Origin: Actinomadura luteofluorescens | GTDB taxonomy: Bacteria > Actinomycetota > Actinomycetes > Streptosporangiales > Streptosporangiaceae | Direction of reading: 5' to 3' | NCBI RefSeq assembly: GCF_013409365.1 | Contig: NZ_JACCBA010000001.1 | Location: 5,456,001 to 5,520,000 of the forward strand | Length of the DNA stretch: 64,000 bases | Shown: in pieces, positions 60,844-64,000 of the stretch | Layout of the letters: each line of letters opens with the position of its first letter | Numbering within the stretch: the first letter of the stretch is position 1 | The notes under the pieces: model-generated | What the model was told of the DNA's origin: nothing | What the model saw: only the letters and a program-made list of their open reading frames with translations | Databases searched by the model: none | Program-made: the position numbers and the translations under genes

Positions 60844-61800
60844 GTGTTGCATCTCAGAGCGATCGTCCCGGCCGAGCGCACGGAAGCGGTCTGCAAGGAG
60901 CTCGCGGCCTGCGCGGGCGCCACCAACGTCGTCGTGATCGAGGGCGCCGCCCGCGCCCCGCGCGGCGACCTCGTCACCGCCGACATCGCCCGCGAGTCGG
61001 CCAACGAGGTGCTGGACGCGCTGCGCGCCCTCGACGTCGACCGGGACGGGTCGATCGCCCTCGACAAGGTCGACCTGACGCTGTCGGACCGCGCCGAAAC
61101 GGCCAAGGACCTGGCACCGGGGCACGGCGACGACGCCGTCGTCTGGGAGGAACTGGACCGGCAGGTCAGCGAGGGCACCGCGCTGACCTGGTCGTTCGTG
61201 GCGTTCCTCGTGCTGGCCACGCAGCTCGCCGCGATCGCGGCGCTGATCGACTCACCGGTGCTGGTGGTCGGCGCCATGGTCCTCGGACCGGAGTTCGCGG
61301 CCATCGCGGCGATCTGCTACGGGCTGGTCCGGCTCCAGCCCGGGCGCATCGTGCAGGCGGTGCGGGCGCTGGCCGTCGGGTTCGCCGTGGCGATCGCGGT
61401 CACCTACGTGTGCGCGCTGGCCGCCCGGTGGACCGGCGTGATCGAGCTGGACCGCCTGCCGGACGACCGCCCCCTCACCGCGTTCATCTACAGCCCGGAC
61501 CGCTGGTCGTTCATCGTCGCGCTGCTCGCCGGCGCCGCGGGCGTCCTGTCGCTCACCGCGGGCAAGTCGTCGGCGCTGGTCGGGGTCTTCATCTCGGTCA
61601 CCACCGTGCCCGCGGCGGGCAACCTCGCGGTCGCGATGGCGCTCAAGCACGGCAGCGAGATCAACGGGTCGCTGCTCCAGCTGGGCGTCAACGTCGGCGG
61701 GATGATCATCGCGGGGACGCTGACCCTGCTCCTCCAGCGGGCCGTGTGGGCCGTCGTGCTGCGCCGGCGCGGCCGAAGGAACGCGATGCGGGGAACTTAG
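60844..61800 (+). CDS. DUF389 membrane protein
   Basis: The GTG at 60844 gives 318 residues. An -10-like CACGAT ends six bases upstream and no Shine-Dalgarno is seen, so the mRNA may be leaderless. Residues 1-100 are a soluble ferredoxin-like domain (LHLRAIVPAERTEAVCKELA). The rest is the DUF389 membrane domain with about six helices and the signature SPVLVVGAMVLGPEFAAIAA. A basic tail ends the protein. The family's function is unknown. It stands alone, divergent from the HNH gene. Confidence 0.9.
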   Translation: MLHLRAIVPAERTEAVCKELAACAGATNVVVIEGAARAPRGDLVTADIARESANEVLDALRALDVDRDGSIALDKVDLTLSDRAETAKDLAPGHGDDAVVWEELDRQVSEGTALTWSFVAFLVLATQLAAIAALIDSPVLVVGAMVLGPEFAAIAAICYGLVRLQPGRIVQAVRALAVGFAVAIAVTYVCALAARWTGVIELDRLPDDRPLTAFIYSPDRWSFIVALLAGAAGVLSLTAGKSSALVGVFISVTTVPAAGNLAVAMALKHGSEINGSLLQLGVNVGGMIIAGTLTLLLQRAVWAVVLRRRGRRNAMRGT

Positions 61801-61885
61801 GTCGCTTCGGCATCGGACCAAAGGCTTCCCCTGATCGCCCTTCAGGGTGACGTGCCACGCCGGGCCAGCCGCTAGGTTCGACGGT

Positions 61886-62845
61886 ATGCCCATCATCGCC
61901 ACCCAGGGCCTGACGATGAGGTTCCCCCGGGTGACCGCCTTGGACGACCTCTCCGTGGCCGTCGAGCCCGGAGTCGTCGGCCTGGTCGGCGCCAACGGCG
62001 CCGGCAAGTCGACGCTCATCAAGATCCTCCTCGGGCTGCTGCCGCCCACCTCCGGGACCGCGACCGTGCTCGGCCTCGACATCGCGCGCGAAGGCCTGCG
62101 GATCAGGGAGAGCGTCGGGTTCATGCCCGAGTACGACTGCCTGCCGCCGGACGTGTCCGCGACCGAGTTCGTCGTGCACATGGCCCGGATGTGCGGGCTG
62201 CCGCCGACCGCGGCCCGCGAGCGCGCCGCCGACACCCTGCGGCACGTCGGCCTGTACGAGGAGCGCTACCGTCCCATCGGCGGCTACTCGACGGGGATGC
62301 GCCAGCGGGTGAAGCTCGCGCAGGCCCTCGTCCACGACCCGAAGCTCGTCTTCCTGGACGAGCCCACCAACGGCCTCGACCCGGCCGGACGCGACGAGAT
62401 GCTCGACCTGATCCGCCGGATCGGCACCGAGTTCGGGATCAGCGTCCTCGTCACCTCGCACCTGCTGGGCGAGCTGGAGCGGGTCTGCGAGCACGTCGTC
62501 ATCGTCGACGGCGGGAAGCTGCTGCGCTCCCAGGCGGTCGAGGCGTACACGGCCGAGAGCGGCGTCCTCACCGTCGAGGTGGACGAGGAGCGCGACGCGC
62601 TCGGACGGCACCTGTACGACCAGGGCGTGGCCGTCCGTCCGGAGGGCCGGTTCCTCGTCGTCGACATCGCCGGCGAGCAGACCTACGACCTGGTCCGCGA
62701 CGGCGTCGCCGAGCTCGGGCTCCGGCTGATCCGGATGGAGCAGCGCCGCCACCACATCGAAGAGGTCTTCCAGACGCCGCCCGCGCCGCCGCCCCCGGCC
62801 GGAGGCGTGCGGCCCGGCGACGTGCAGGAGGGGGCGCCGCGATGA
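61886..62845 (+). CDS. ABC transporter ATP-binding protein
   Basis: This 319-residue ABC ATPase starts at the ATG at 61886; a -10-like TAGGTT (61873-61878) ends seven bases upstream, so it is probably leaderless. Walker A is GANGAGKST, the signature is YSTGMRQRVKLAQA (in place of LSGGQ), and Walker B is LVFLDEPTNG. The long C-terminal part with Pro-rich tail (PPAPPPPAGGVRPGDVQEG) fits the CcmA/DrrA-like exporter ATPases. It overlaps the permease gene by 4 bp (ATGA). A second ATPase of the same operon follows the permease. Confidence 0.93.
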   Translation: MPIIATQGLTMRFPRVTALDDLSVAVEPGVVGLVGANGAGKSTLIKILLGLLPPTSGTATVLGLDIAREGLRIRESVGFMPEYDCLPPDVSATEFVVHMARMCGLPPTAARERAADTLRHVGLYEERYRPIGGYSTGMRQRVKLAQALVHDPKLVFLDEPTNGLDPAGRDEMLDLIRRIGTEFGISVLVTSHLLGELERVCEHVVIVDGGKLLRSQAVEAYTAESGVLTVEVDEERDALGRHLYDQGVAVRPEGRFLVVDIAGEQTYDLVRDGVAELGLRLIRMEQRRHHIEEVFQTPPAPPPPAGGVRPGDVQEGAPR

Positions 62846-63720
62846 GCACCAGCACCATCCACGACATCGGCTACCGGCACTACGAGGGGCGCCGCAACGG
62901 CCGGGCGTACGTGCTGCGGTCGCTGTACGTGCACAACCTGCGCGCCGCCTACGGCCTCGGCCGCCCCGCGCGGGCGAAGGTGATGCCGTTCCTGCTGGCG
63001 GCGATCATGCTGCTGCCGGCGGCCGGGTCGGTCGCGGCGTTCGCGTTCACCAAGCAGGAGGACGCGCTGTTCCGCTACGCCTCCTACGCCAACATCATGC
63101 AGGTCATCGTGGCGATCTTCCTGGCCACGCAGGCGCCGGTGCTGGCCTCGCGGGAGGTGCGCTTCCACGTCATCCCGCTGTACTTCTCGCGCCCGGTCGG
63201 CCATCTCGACTTCGTGCTGGCGAAGGCCGCCGCGATGGCGACCGCCCTCTTCGCGCTGATGGCGGTGCCCGTCACCGTCCTGTACGTCGGCGGCCTGATC
63301 TCCAAGATGCCGGACTCGGGCGAGCAACTGCTGAAGTACCTCGGCGCGCTCGTCGGGTGCGTCCTGTTCGCGCTCGTCCTGGCCGCCATCGGGATGGTGG
63401 TCGCGGCGTTCACCCCGCGGCGCGGGTTCGGGGTCGCGGCGGTGATCGCCGTCTACATGATCAGCGCGGCGTTCGTCGGCGCCGTCCAGGGGATCGCGGA
63501 GGCGCAGACGAACTTCACGGTCCAGGGCTGGGCGGGGCTGTTCACGCCGTTCAACCTGGTCGACATCGTCCAGGTGCGGCTGCTCGGCGCCCAGTCGTCG
63601 TCGGCCGGGGTGCCGTCCGGCGTCGCGGGCGGCGTGGTCGCGCTCGCGGTGTGCGCCCTGGTCGTCGTCGGTTCGGTCGCGGTGCTCTACCGCAGGTTCC
63701 GGAAGGCGGGCCTCTCCTGA
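62842..63720 (+). CDS. ABC transporter permease
   Basis: This 292-residue integral membrane protein has about six transmembrane helices (AIMLLPAAGSVAAFAFTKQE; MATALFALMAVPVTVLYVGG; GCVLFALVLAAIGMVVAAFT). It starts with a soluble stretch containing YRHYEGRRNGRAYVLRSLY. That opening and the NIMQVIVAIFLATQAPVLAS helix are typical of ABC-2-type permeases of unknown substrate in actinobacteria. The start overlaps the ATPase stop. Its own stop overlaps the start of a 19-codon ORF. Confidence 0.9.
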   Translation: MSTSTIHDIGYRHYEGRRNGRAYVLRSLYVHNLRAAYGLGRPARAKVMPFLLAAIMLLPAAGSVAAFAFTKQEDALFRYASYANIMQVIVAIFLATQAPVLASREVRFHVIPLYFSRPVGHLDFVLAKAAAMATALFALMAVPVTVLYVGGLISKMPDSGEQLLKYLGALVGCVLFALVLAAIGMVVAAFTPRRGFGVAAVIAVYMISAAFVGAVQGIAEAQTNFTVQGWAGLFTPFNLVDIVQVRLLGAQSSSAGVPSGVAGGVVALAVCALVVVGSVAVLYRRFRKAGLS

Positions 63721-63779
63721 TGAGCGAAGCGAACCGGGGGGTGTGGAGGGTCGCCTCCCCACATGGGAGGAAGATATGA
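63720..63779 (+). CDS. 19-codon ORF bridging permease and second ATPase (putative leader peptide)
   Basis: The ATG at 63720 shares a base with the permease TGA, and the ORF encodes a 19-residue peptide starting SEANRGVWRV and ending in a TGA that overlaps the ATG of the next ATPase (ATGA at 63776-63779). Within it, CCTCCC (63754-63759) can pair with GGGAGG (63765-63770), the Shine-Dalgarno of that ATPase. Ribosomes moving through the small ORF would open the hairpin. It is therefore read as a coupling element; a stable peptide is not implied. Confidence 0.5.
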   Translation: MSEANRGVWRVASPHGRKI

Positions 63780-64000
63780 GCGAGCTCATCTTGGAGAACG
63801 TGTCCCGGTGGTACGGGAACGTCGTCGCCGTCAACGGCGTGACGATGAAGGTCGGGCCGGGCGTCACCGGGCTCCTCGGCCCGAACGGGGCGGGCAAGTC
63901 GACGCTCATCCACATGATGGGCGGGTTCCTCGCGCCGTCGTCCGGGTCCGTCACGCTGGACGGGACGCCGATCTGGCGGAACCCGGGCGTCTACCGCAGC
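63776..64000 (+). CDS. ABC transporter ATP-binding protein (3' end outside window)
   Basis: The first 75 residues are present: SELILENVSRWYGNVVAVNG, then VTMKVGPGVTGLLGPNGAGK with Walker A GPNGAGKST, and a Q-loop-proximal segment GGFLAPSSGSVTLDGTPIW. The start has GGGAGG five bases upstream, inside the hairpin described above. It is the second ATPase of the operon, so the exporter is likely built from two different ATPases and at least one permease. The rest of the gene lies beyond the window. Confidence 0.9.
   Translation, partial: MSELILENVSRWYGNVVAVNGVTMKVGPGVTGLLGPNGAGKSTLIHMMGGFLAPSSGSVTLDGTPIWRNPGVYRS

Overview
The window is high-GC DNA from an actinomycete. The gene set points to an Actinomadura-like member of the Thermomonosporaceae or a neighbouring Streptosporangiales family: an mce operon next to rpoBC, XRE/DUF5753 plus DUF397 regulators, a CU044_5270-family gene, many GTG/TTG starts and several apparently leaderless mRNAs. 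The genus is an inference from gene content. No rRNA, tRNA, CRISPR array, prophage or insertion sequence was seen.

The backbone is the large transcription and translation cluster, all on the + strand. It comprises rpoB-rpoC (2.9-10.2 kb), rpsL-rpsG-fusA-tuf (28.2-32.5 kb), the S10-spc run from rpsJ to rplO (32.6-42.2 kb), secY-adk-map (42.5-45.4 kb), infA-rpmJ-rpsM-rpsK-rpsD-rpoA-rplQ-truA (47.8-52.7 kb) and rplM-rpsI-glmM (57.1-59.6 kb). Most ribosomal genes overlap or nearly abut, and strong GC-rich hairpins separate the sub-operons. RpoB and S12 carry the usual drug-sensitive residues, so these are the housekeeping copies.

Five non-backbone blocks surround or interrupt it. (1) 0-2.4 kb is the 3' end of an mce lipid-import operon running straight up to rpoB. 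(2) 10.2-28 kb is an accessory island between rpoC and rpsL, which are normally much closer. It holds regulator/enzyme pairs (TetR, MerR, Lrp and a WhiJ-type XRE/DUF397 set), a DinB2-like polymerase, an ECF sigma operon, a Q/G/Y-rich tail-anchored protein and at least six broken or frameshifted genes. (3) 45.4-47.6 kb has a DUF1707 protein, a metallophosphoesterase with 11-bp tandem repeats upstream, and an HTH protein carrying a duplicated 35-bp insert. (4) 52.8-56.6 kb has a minus-strand set of three proline-rich single-pass membrane proteins, two of them paralogues. (5) 59.7-64 kb has a hypothetical protein, a secreted HNH lipoprotein, a DUF389 membrane protein and an ABC exporter operon cut by the window end.

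The most interesting items are the low-complexity tail-anchored protein at 26.1-27.6 kb, the PHO-box-like repeats at 46.8 kb, the DinB2-type polymerase lacking a steric gate, a 19-codon ORF with a hairpin that hides the next Shine-Dalgarno at 63.7 kb, and four genes each broken by a one-base indel in a short G or C run. The last point could reflect decay, phase variation or assembly error. I found no complete, clearly novel multi-gene defence or biosynthetic system.
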